A stretch of 64,000 bases of DNA, taken from Cytophagaceae bacterium (GTDB lineage Bacteria; Bacteroidota; Bacteroidia; Cytophagales; Spirosomataceae). The notes beneath the pieces are model-generated. The model was given only the letters and a program-made list of their open reading frames with translations, made no database searches and had not been told where the DNA came from. Positions 54,261-61,373 of the stretch are shown one piece after another. Within the stretch, counting starts at the first letter, position 1; each line of letters starts with the position of its first letter. The DNA lies in the NCBI GenBank assembly GCA_027491315.1, contig JAIXWL010000011.1:55860-119859 (forward strand), read 5' to 3'. Made by a program: the position numbers and the translations under genes.

Positions 54261-55754
54261 ATGTATCAATTTTTCTACATTAGAAAGTCAAAGAGTAATT
54301 CCAAAATAGGGACAATTTACATGGCCGTATTTGACAAGCGAACGCCTCTAAGTAGGAATTCGCTTAAAATATCAATTCCAATCAAGTATTGGGATGACAA
54401 ACGACAAGAGGTAAAAGTACACCATGAGGTGGAGTACGAAAAGATTAACTATCTACTTAATCAGCACAAGTCTGAATTCCTAGCCGCTAACAAAAAAGCT
54501 GTTAGAACTAACAGAGATTGTTTCATCGAATTTGCAAAGGAACATTTAGAGAAAGAGTATAATAACGAAGGGACAAAAATCAAGTACACAACTGTTCTGA
54601 ATTCACTAAAAAAGTATGTTCATGATGTATTAGGTAAAGACACCTTAACGTTCGAAGAGCTACGAAAAATTGATTTTATTGGAGGTTATAAGAAGTGGGC
54701 GTTCAAGCGACAGTATAATAATCGAGACGAAGCAATTGTAAAAAAAACCAGAACGGTATTCAATTACGTAATCGTTATTCAAACATTCATTAAAAAATAC
54801 AACCAACTCAACCCGGAGAAAGACGAAATCAAAACTATCCATTATGCTGCTGGAGTGGAGGACTTCGACACTGTTGAACCGAGAATGTTGTACCCTGATG
54901 AAATTGATAGGTTAATAAATTATAATCCCAGTAGTGTAAGGAAGACTGACAAAACTATCGATGCTAAGTATCAATTTCTATTTCAGTTTTTTGCAAGTGG
55001 GTTAAGAGTTAGTGATATTCTGCTCTTAAATTATAAACACTTTATTAAAGGCAGAATCGAGTTTATAGTAAAGAAAAATGGCAAGAAAATCAGTGTCCCA
55101 TTTAGTTATAAAGCAGGTAAAATGTTAGGCCACTTTTATCCAAGTGAATTAGAAGCTGCAAAATTGGCAAAACCATTAGGTGATATTGAATTGAATGCGT
55201 ATGAGGTTGAGGAATTGATTTATGTTAATTCACATAAGAAGCCGTTAGAAGATTTAACTATTGATGATTTAATGCAATTCCAGCAGTACCTAATTGATGA
55301 CCGGAGTGAAGATAATAGCAGACGATTGAAGATATTAAAAGGTGTAATTATTCGAGTTGAGAATCACGTAGCATACACCATGTGTGAAATAATGGGTGCT
55401 AAACCCAATGGATTAGTATTTGATTATTTGGATTATCAGGATTTCAAGGATTTGCGTATTATGGATAAAAAAGAGTTATCAAAAGAGCAAACCTATAAAC
55501 TACATAGGGGAAGAACAACCTATAATGGTAGACTAAATAGGATAGCAACAAGGATTGATGTTGATAAGATTACATCACATGTTAGTCGTCATAGTTTTGC
55601 TTACTACATGTTAAGCACAGGAGCTTCCGTTGAAGAGATAAGTTTTGCATTGGGACATGCTAACCCTGAAATCACGCAGTCGTATATCAAACAATTCCCA
55701 AGTAGATATAGTGATGAAGCAATTAGTCGATTTGGAGCAAGTTTTAACGTATAA
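54261..55754 (+). CDS. int: Tyrosine recombinase (integrase) with catalytic-domain insertion
   Basis: 497 residues, longer than the usual about 400. The N-terminal Arm DNA-binding domain (FYIRKSKSNSKIGTIYMAVF), a SAM-like core-binding domain (about 85-195) and the catalytic domain are recognisable: Arg249 (FASGLRVSDILLL), His440-x-x-Arg443, His466 and nucleophile Tyr475. Some 190 residues separate Arg249 from the HxxR box, about 90 more than normal. It should catalyse integration at, and excision from, the tRNA-Arg(CCT) site. Confidence 0.9.
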   Translation: MYQFFYIRKSKSNSKIGTIYMAVFDKRTPLSRNSLKISIPIKYWDDKRQEVKVHHEVEYEKINYLLNQHKSEFLAANKKAVRTNRDCFIEFAKEHLEKEYNNEGTKIKYTTVLNSLKKYVHDVLGKDTLTFEELRKIDFIGGYKKWAFKRQYNNRDEAIVKKTRTVFNYVIVIQTFIKKYNQLNPEKDEIKTIHYAAGVEDFDTVEPRMLYPDEIDRLINYNPSSVRKTDKTIDAKYQFLFQFFASGLRVSDILLLNYKHFIKGRIEFIVKKNGKKISVPFSYKAGKMLGHFYPSELEAAKLAKPLGDIELNAYEVEELIYVNSHKKPLEDLTIDDLMQFQQYLIDDRSEDNSRRLKILKGVIIRVENHVAYTMCEIMGAKPNGLVFDYLDYQDFKDLRIMDKKELSKEQTYKLHRGRTTYNGRLNRIATRIDVDKITSHVSRHSFAYYMLSTGASVEEISFALGHANPEITQSYIKQFPSRYSDEAISRFGASFNV

Positions 55755-55960
55755 GAACTAACTCCTGCCGGCAGGGCTGGCGGCGGGGACACCTGCAGGA
55801 GCTCCTCCCGTATCTTCCCTCTATATATACATATATATGAAGGGGGTATATAAGCGACGATACCGCAAAAAAAATCCTGGGCAATTTCGTCCAGGATTTC
55901 AAAAAATGGTGGTGCTAATAAAAGTGATTATTTGCTAGTATGTTCCATGCGGAGCATTTG
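55755..55960. other. Intergenic region with GC-rich patch and hairpin
   Basis: A short GC-rich stretch (55765-55810, with CTCCTGC ... GCAGGAG pairing) contrasts with the AT-rich surroundings. AAATCCTGG/CCAGGATTT (55872-55880 with 55891-55899) forms a perfect terminator-like stem that may end the integrase transcript. Confidence 0.5.
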
Positions 55961-56134
55961 CTAGTTCAAACATTCAGGGTACTTTAACTTATAAAGTTCA
56001 AATAAGGATTCACGTACTATATCAGATTTTTGACGGCGAGTCATGCTGCATAATTTTTCAAGTCTATTTTTTTCGATTGTATCAATTCTTAATCTTACGA
56101 ATTCTGTTTTGTTGTTGTCTTTTTTTGTTCTCAT
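55961..56134 (-). CDS. Ribbon-helix-helix (CopG/Arc-type) DNA-binding protein
   Basis: A 57-residue ORF. After a basic start (MRTKKDNNK) the strand FVRLRIDT and the helices IEKNRLEKLCSMTRRQKSD and IVRESLFELYKL fit the ribbon-helix-helix fold. Such proteins regulate conjugation or plasmid genes, or serve as antitoxins; no toxin is next to it. It is the only element gene on the minus strand and is divergent from the replication-like gene. Confidence 0.7.
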   Translation of the reverse strand: MRTKKDNNKTEFVRLRIDTIEKNRLEKLCSMTRRQKSDIVRESLFELYKLKYPECLN

Positions 56135-56252
56135 TTCAATTCTTTATAAATAAATATCTGTTCAGTTAACAAAATTGTCCCACTTGCCGTATTTTTTGTA
56201 GCCACTTTGGATTTTGAATTTTCTTGAAGTATTTATTATAAAATGGAACACA

Positions 56253-56999
56253 ATGGAAAACAAAAACGAAGAAAATTTATTTAGTCCCAAGGGATTTTTT
56301 ATGAAACTAGAGTGGTATGAATTATTTGCTACAATGAAACCAAAGCAATTTCAGAATGTAATAATGAACAGTTATAACTACTTGCTTGGGAATGAATTGT
56401 TGGGTATGAATCAATTCGAATCAACGATATTCGAATATGCAATTAAACCGGTGTTGGTGCACAATAATAAAGTCTATCAAGAAAAGTGTGCACATAATGC
56501 AAGAATTTCAAAAAAAGGTGTTGAAGCAAAAGCAGCCAAAAAATTGAAAGATGAAACCGATACAACCCAAAATAACCCATTGGGTAAAACTACTAACCCA
56601 GAACTACCTAAAGATAAATCTATAACTAAAGAAAAAGATATAAATAAAAGTAAAGATGAAATTAAACTAGAAGGTAAATCTGAATCTATAGTTGAAGATG
56701 CAGTTCAAATTGAAGCTAGCACAATAGATGAAGATTTCATTATACTAGATAGTTTTAAGGAATTAGTTAAAATTGATAGTAGTCAACTGGAAGACAATGA
56801 GGATTTTCAATATGTAAATAATTGCAGAATACTAGCGCAAGATGCTGGTTGGTTTGGCTTCTTTAAATTAGTATTAAAATCAAGTATCAAGGAATTGCCG
56901 GAGCTAATGAAAATACATAAATCTAGCCTTGATGAGTATTCAATACTTGAAATCAGAAAGCACAGGATTTTTTATCTTAAAAAGCTATTAAATAATTAA
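56253..56999 (+). CDS. DUF6291/replisome-organizer-like element protein
   Basis: 248 residues from the ATG at 56253; the ORF opens only with a TTG 39 bp earlier. The N-terminal about 90 residues (FFMKLEWYELFATMKPKQF to YQEKCAHNARISKKG) resemble the start of DUF6291 and phage replisome-organizer proteins, which have a helical start, then a Lys/Asn-rich stretch. The rest is acidic and Lys-rich, with no domain I recognise. A replication or regulation role is likely but unproved. Confidence 0.55.
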   Translation: MENKNEENLFSPKGFFMKLEWYELFATMKPKQFQNVIMNSYNYLLGNELLGMNQFESTIFEYAIKPVLVHNNKVYQEKCAHNARISKKGVEAKAAKKLKDETDTTQNNPLGKTTNPELPKDKSITKEKDINKSKDEIKLEGKSESIVEDAVQIEASTIDEDFIILDSFKELVKIDSSQLEDNEDFQYVNNCRILAQDAGWFGFFKLVLKSSIKELPELMKIHKSSLDEYSILEIRKHRIFYLKKLLNN

Positions 57000-57364
57000 T
57001 CTCAACCGGGAAGTGAGTGGAACGAACGTAGACGAAGTCTCACGACTTCAAACCCATCACCCCCTCGTTGCGCTGTCCCCCTCTTCCCACAAAAAGGAAT
57101 ATTCCCGGTAGTGTTTTTGGATACTTTTTGCCGTAGAGATTTGGAGACAGACGCTGACAACAAGAATACTACATAATATTTTCAATGTATCTCACACATA
57201 TTGATAGTGATATTGAAAACGGGAAACCAACCCACTGAGGTGTTCAATATTTTAAGGTGATAAATACTGACCCTTTCGTGAAATAACCCTTCTATTTTGC
57301 AATTGCAGACAATCTGGAAGACTTTGGACTACATATTGGATATTTATATTAAAAGAAACATAAA
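57000..57364. other. Intergenic region before the two small genes
   Basis: No gene is seen. GAAGTC-TCAC-GACTTC (57035-57050) forms a small hairpin, and the second copy of the AAAAGGAATATTCCC repeat lies at 57092-57106. A TATTTTG near 57293 could be part of a promoter. Confidence 0.4.
57092..57106. repeat. 15-bp repeat with palindromic core, copy 2
   Basis: Identical to 50645-50659; both are in intergenic DNA of the element. Confidence 0.5.
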
Positions 57365-57535
57365 ATGAAACTCAAAGACCTAATTCAAGAAAAATCAATA
57401 CGGCCATTAAAGATTATTATTAGTGAACAACAATTCCAAGCACTTGCTAGTAGCGTTGTTTCATTATTGGAACAAGAACAAATAACGAAGACATATCTAA
57501 TCAACAAGAAACCCAATGGAAAACAATTCAAATAA
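57365..57535 (+). CDS. Small hypothetical protein, 56 residues
   Basis: A small ORF (MKLKDLIQEK, IRPLKIIISEQQFQALASSV) with predicted helices and a basic tail. Its end overlaps the next gene by 20 bases in another frame, which argues for a real, coupled pair. No family is recognised. Confidence 0.5.
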   Translation: MKLKDLIQEKSIRPLKIIISEQQFQALASSVVSLLEQEQITKTYLINKKPNGKQFK

Positions 57536-57824
57536 GGATATAGCAGTCTTTACGTTTGCACGTGGTTCACAACTTCACTCAAATATCATAGAGACAGACA
57601 GTTATCGCTTTGTGTCAAGAATCATCAATTCAATGATGGCTTCAAATGGTGTTGATACACCAAAGGTAGGATTAGGAGGAACTAAGGAAGATGTCAGTTG
57701 CTTTATAGCCGGTCTAATAGAATACCAGCTCTTGTATAACGTAAACATTGAATACGAAATAGGTGACACCTCCGAATTCGACCCTGATTTGGATTCTGAA
57801 GTTTATGACGATGAGTTGGGATAA
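57516..57824 (+). CDS. Small acidic element protein
   Basis: 102 residues, acidic, ending EYEIGDTSEFDPDLDSEVYD. The start ATG lies inside the previous small gene. No domain is recognised; acidic tails like this are found in small anti-defence or inhibitor proteins, which is only a thought. Confidence 0.55.
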   Translation: MENNSNKDIAVFTFARGSQLHSNIIETDSYRFVSRIINSMMASNGVDTPKVGLGGTKEDVSCFIAGLIEYQLLYNVNIEYEIGDTSEFDPDLDSEVYDDELG

Positions 57825-57951
57825 TTTCCTAAAGGGTTTCAAAAAGTGAACGAATAGTTTGTTTTGCTAGTTAAAAATCAAATTTCACAAATCTTAAACG
57901 AACGTTAGGCATTTGTGAAATATGCGCTTACATTAGCAAAAACAACATTTT

Positions 57952-58659
57952 ATGGAAAAATATGTAGGCTATATTCGTACTTCCACAGGTCGACAAGTAC
58001 TTGGACTTGAAGAACAAAAATCAAGGATAAACCAATTTATCGAAACAATATCAGGGGAACTTATTGAAATTATTTCAGAACAGGAGACAGGAAAAAATAA
58101 CAATCGAGAGAAGTTAAATGTAGCCTTGAATTTGTGCGATAAAAATGGATACACATTATTATTCACTAAACTTGATAGACTTAGCCGCGAAGTCGAGTTT
58201 CTCTTCACTTTGCGTAATAAGGGTATTAAACTTAAGTGTATTGATTTACCTGAACTAAACACATTGACTTTGGGCATTTTCGGAAGTGTCGCACAATGGG
58301 AGCGTGAGCTCATTTCTAGCAGAACAAAACGGGGGTTAAAAGAACTGGCAAAGACTCGTACCCTTGGAACTCCATCTAATTTGACTATTGAAGCGAAAAA
58401 GAAAGGTGTTGAATCAATTATTAGGAATCGAATAGATAATGAGAATTGGAAACGAGCAAAGACATTTATAGAACACTTTCAAATGAAAAACGGGTATACA
58501 TCTTTGACGGAAATATCGAAACAACTAAATCTAAATGGTTATAAGACGAGGAGAGGATGCTCTTTTTCTCCTGAAATAGTGAGTAGGTTAATTAAAACGA
58601 AAAATGACTCATTGCTAAAATTACAACCTGAAGAGTTTTCACGAAGTTTAACCCTTTAA
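57952..58659 (+). CDS. Serine recombinase (resolvase family)
   Basis: A 235-residue small serine recombinase. The catalytic domain begins YIRTSTGRQ (nucleophile Ser11), continues with KLDRLSR and ends SVAQWERELISSRTKRGL. A C-terminal part (about 160-225) with a helix-turn-helix-like stretch (SLTEISKQLNLNGYKTRRG) binds DNA. It can resolve or invert DNA. It lies in a separate unit from the tyrosine integrase and ends before a terminator. Confidence 0.88.
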   Translation: MEKYVGYIRTSTGRQVLGLEEQKSRINQFIETISGELIEIISEQETGKNNNREKLNVALNLCDKNGYTLLFTKLDRLSREVEFLFTLRNKGIKLKCIDLPELNTLTLGIFGSVAQWERELISSRTKRGLKELAKTRTLGTPSNLTIEAKKKGVESIIRNRIDNENWKRAKTFIEHFQMKNGYTSLTEISKQLNLNGYKTRRGCSFSPEIVSRLIKTKNDSLLKLQPEEFSRSLTL

Positions 58660-58693
58660 TTTCCTAATAGTTATATACTCAATCATCGCATTA

Positions 58694-58793
58694 TAGTTGC
58701 ATCTTTCGAGGAAAAGGGGAGCTAGAGTGCACAAGGTGACAGAAATGTCGCCTTTTTTATTGTGTATTAGAGAGTTACGCTAGTTGCATCTTT
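58694..58793 (+). repeat. 13-bp direct repeats flanking the resolvase terminator
   Basis: TAGTTGCATCTTT occurs at 58694-58706 and 58781-58793. They might be recombinase sites or chance. Confidence 0.3.
58733..58758 (+). terminator. Terminator after the resolvase
   Basis: AAGGTGACA pairs with TGTCGCCTT (one G-U) around GAAA, followed by six T. Confidence 0.88.
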
Positions 58794-58881
58794 TGATTTT
58801 TTCTTTAATTAACTTTATGACAAATCTCTCTCTTTTGTGATAAAGACAATAGCGCAATCTTCCTACCGTTTTATTCTGACA

Positions 58882-58916
58882 TTCCAAATTTCTTCTAAAT
58901 TGAATAGTTACCTTTG
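58882..58916 (+). promoter_or_regulatory. Response-regulator promoter with direct-repeat operator
   Basis: TTCCAA (58882) and TTCTAAAT (58893) lie 11 bp apart, followed by a TACCTTTG -7 box (58909-58916). Transcription would start about at the ATG, suggesting a leaderless mRNA. Confidence 0.6.
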
Positions 58917-58921
58917 TAGTA

Positions 58922-59599
58922 ATGAAATTATTACTCATAGAAGACGAACAAGAATTGGCAAATAGCATTCAAAGATATTTAACAGGCAACAGTTTTGTTT
59001 GTGAATGGGCTAATAATGCAAAAACAGCCATCGACAAAATTTCAATCTATGCCTACGACTGCATTTTGCTTGACCTGATGTTGCCTGACGGCAACGGTTT
59101 TGAAATATTGAAAGAACTGAAAAGACAGAACAAAACCGAAGGGGTAATTATTATCTCGGCAAAAGAAACATTAGAAACACGAATAGAAGGTTTCAATTTG
59201 GGTGCAGACGATTATCTAACAAAACCCTTTCATTTATCCGAATTATTGGTAAGAATACAAGCCCTTATCAGGAGAAAAAACTTTAAAGGCAACAACCTTG
59301 TTGCTTTCAATGAAATTGAAATTGATTTACTTTCCAAAGCAGTAAAAGTAAACACCAAGAAAATTGGCATCACAAAAAAGGAAATTGATTTGCTGTTGTA
59401 TTTAATTGGTAATGAAAACAGAGTACTTTCGAAAAGTGCCATAGCCGAGCATCTTTCAGGCGATATGGCTGATATGCTTGACAATCACGATTTTGTTTAT
59501 GCTCACATCAAAAACCTAAAAAACAAACTGAAAGAAGCAGGTTGCAGCGATTACATAAAAACAGTTTATGGATTAGGTTACAAATGGCAGAATGACTAA
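58922..59599 (+). CDS. OmpR/PhoB-family response regulator
   Basis: 225 residues: a receiver domain with acidic residues in IEDEQ, phosphoacceptor Asp51 (CILLDLMLPDG) and the conserved Lys (LTKPFH), then a winged-helix DNA-binding domain (VYAHIKNLKNKLKEAG to YGLGYKW). It controls genes in response to the kinase encoded next, whose start overlaps its end by 8 bp. The operator described here is probably its own. Confidence 0.93.
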   Translation: MKLLLIEDEQELANSIQRYLTGNSFVCEWANNAKTAIDKISIYAYDCILLDLMLPDGNGFEILKELKRQNKTEGVIIISAKETLETRIEGFNLGADDYLTKPFHLSELLVRIQALIRRKNFKGNNLVAFNEIEIDLLSKAVKVNTKKIGITKKEIDLLLYLIGNENRVLSKSAIAEHLSGDMADMLDNHDFVYAHIKNLKNKLKEAGCSDYIKTVYGLGYKWQND

Positions 59600-60857
59600 A
59601 AAATTATTACATAAAACATCAAGGGTTTATTTGCTTTTTTCAGCGGTGCTGTTAATTGTGTCCGCACCTTTGTTCTATTATATTACAGAGAGGTTATACA
59701 TTGAAGAAACAGACGAAACACTTATACTGCATAAGAATGAATTTGTAAAATATTCATTGCCTACCTTAAAAACCGCTGATATTCAAAATTGGAATAAATA
59801 CAATAGAAATATTAAAATCGAGCCCTTTAAAAATTCTGGTAAAGACACTATATTTTATAACTCTTACTATGATGCTTTAGACGCTGAAATAGAACCATAC
59901 CGTGAGCTTAATTCTTCTATTCTCATAGAGGGAAATCCATATACGTATTCAGCACGAATTAACTTGGTGGAAAAAGAGGATTTGATGAAGAGCATAGCAA
60001 TTCTTTTTTTGATTATTATTTCACTATTACTTATTGGCTTATTTGTAATCACAAAAAGACTATCCATCAATCTTTGGAAACCATTTTATGAGACCTTAAA
60101 TCAAATTGAAAAATTTGAAATTGATAAATCCAATCACCCAAAATTTTCAGAAACAAATATTGAAGAATTTAATCGTTTAAATAACAGTATTGAAAAATTG
60201 ATTAAGAAGAATACTTCTATCTACCATAGTCAAAGAGAATTTGTAGAAAATGCAGCTCACGAACTGCAAACACCTTTGGCAGTCTTTCAGGCAAAAATTG
60301 ATACACTTATCCAAAACACTGATTTCACACAGGAACAATATAAAATGCTTAGTTCTTTGAACGATAGCGTTTCACGTTTAAATCGTTTGAACAAAAACTT
60401 ATTGTTACTATCTAAGATTGAAAACGACATTTACACCGAGAAGCAAACAATTAATCTGAAAGAGGCAATTGAAAAACATTTTGACTTTTTTACCGAACAG
60501 GCAAAAGCCAAAAACCTGATTATAAAAACAGAAATGAAAGAAGCTGTTGCAGTAAAATCAAATCCAGTTTTAGCAGAAATACTTATCAGCAATCTGTTTT
60601 TAAATGCTATCAGGCACAATGTAGGTAATGGTCAGGTTTTAGTTACTCTCTCAAATCATTCTCTTACATTTTCAAACACTGGTCAATCACAAACCTTAAT
60701 TGCGGATAAACTGTTTAATCGCTTTTCTAAATCCAATCCATCAGAGCAGGGTAATGGTTTGGGTTTGGCTATCATTAAGAAAATTGCAGACCTGAATAAC
60801 TGGAAGATTTCCTACTCATTTGAAAACAATTTTCATTCTTTTTCGGTGGCTTTCTAA
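59592..60857 (+). CDS. Membrane sensor histidine kinase
   Basis: 421 residues with two transmembrane segments (about 12-32 and 130-152) around a periplasmic sensor loop of roughly 100 residues. The H-box ENAAHELQTPLAVF (with the phosphorylated His), N-box LISNLFLNAIRHN and G-box GNGLGLAIIKK are intact. It lacks a clear PAS domain. Together with the regulator it forms a two-component pair whose signal is unknown. Confidence 0.92.
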   Translation: MTKKLLHKTSRVYLLFSAVLLIVSAPLFYYITERLYIEETDETLILHKNEFVKYSLPTLKTADIQNWNKYNRNIKIEPFKNSGKDTIFYNSYYDALDAEIEPYRELNSSILIEGNPYTYSARINLVEKEDLMKSIAILFLIIISLLLIGLFVITKRLSINLWKPFYETLNQIEKFEIDKSNHPKFSETNIEEFNRLNNSIEKLIKKNTSIYHSQREFVENAAHELQTPLAVFQAKIDTLIQNTDFTQEQYKMLSSLNDSVSRLNRLNKNLLLLSKIENDIYTEKQTINLKEAIEKHFDFFTEQAKAKNLIIKTEMKEAVAVKSNPVLAEILISNLFLNAIRHNVGNGQVLVTLSNHSLTFSNTGQSQTLIADKLFNRFSKSNPSEQGNGLGLAIIKKIADLNNWKISYSFENNFHSFSVAF

Positions 60858-60860
60858 AAA

Positions 60861-60894
60861 TTCTAATTTTCTTCTAAATCGGGTTGCAACTTTG
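60861..60894 (+). promoter_or_regulatory. PepSY-like gene promoter with the same direct-repeat operator
   Basis: TTCTAA (60861) and TTCTAAAT (60872) are 11 bp apart, followed 18 bp on by CTTTG (60890-60894), closely mirroring the layout upstream of the regulator gene. The -7 box is imperfect (AACTTTG). Confidence 0.6.
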
Positions 60895-60929
60895 TCCTAT
60901 AAATTTTAAACAAATAAATAAACAAGACA

Positions 60930-61358
60930 ATGAAAAAGTTAGCATTAATAACGGTTGCAGCGATGATTACATCACTCACCTTCGCACAAAAATTACAAGA
61001 AAAAGATATTCCTGCTTCAGTAAAAACAGCTTTTCAAAAGAATTTCCCCCAAGCAAAAGTAGAAAAGTGGGAAAAAGAAGGGAGTAATTTTGAAGCTGAA
61101 TTTGAGTTGAACAAAACAGAACAATCGGTTTTGTTTGATGCACAAGGCAACCTATTAGAAACCGAAGTAGAGATTGAATTAAACCAATTGCCAAAAGGTG
61201 TTTTAGAATATGTAAAAGCTAACTACATAGGACAGAAGGTAAAAGAGGCAGCTAAAATTACAGATGCGAAAGGCACAGTAACTTACGAAGCAGAAATCAA
61301 AGGAATGGATATACTTTTTGATAGTACCGGGAAATTTATCAAAGAAATTAAAAACTAA
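60930..61358 (+). CDS. PepSY-like (DUF2874-type) periplasmic protein
   Basis: A 142-residue protein with a signal peptide (MKKLALITVAAMITSLTFAQ) and two PepSY-like repeats (KTAFQKNFPQAKVEKWEKEG and the second from LPKGVLEYVKANY). The family may bind or inhibit partner proteins or sense ions; its exact job is unknown. Operator and spacing suggest that the upstream regulator controls it. The TonB-fold gene starts 15 bp downstream. Confidence 0.87.
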   Translation: MKKLALITVAAMITSLTFAQKLQEKDIPASVKTAFQKNFPQAKVEKWEKEGSNFEAEFELNKTEQSVLFDAQGNLLETEVEIELNQLPKGVLEYVKANYIGQKVKEAAKITDAKGTVTYEAEIKGMDILFDSTGKFIKEIKN

Positions 61359-61373
61359 ATTTAGTTACGGACA

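Noticed and set aside
58780..58968. Minus-strand ORF overlapping the regulator start
   Set aside because: It overlaps the promoter and start of a clear response regulator and has no domain.
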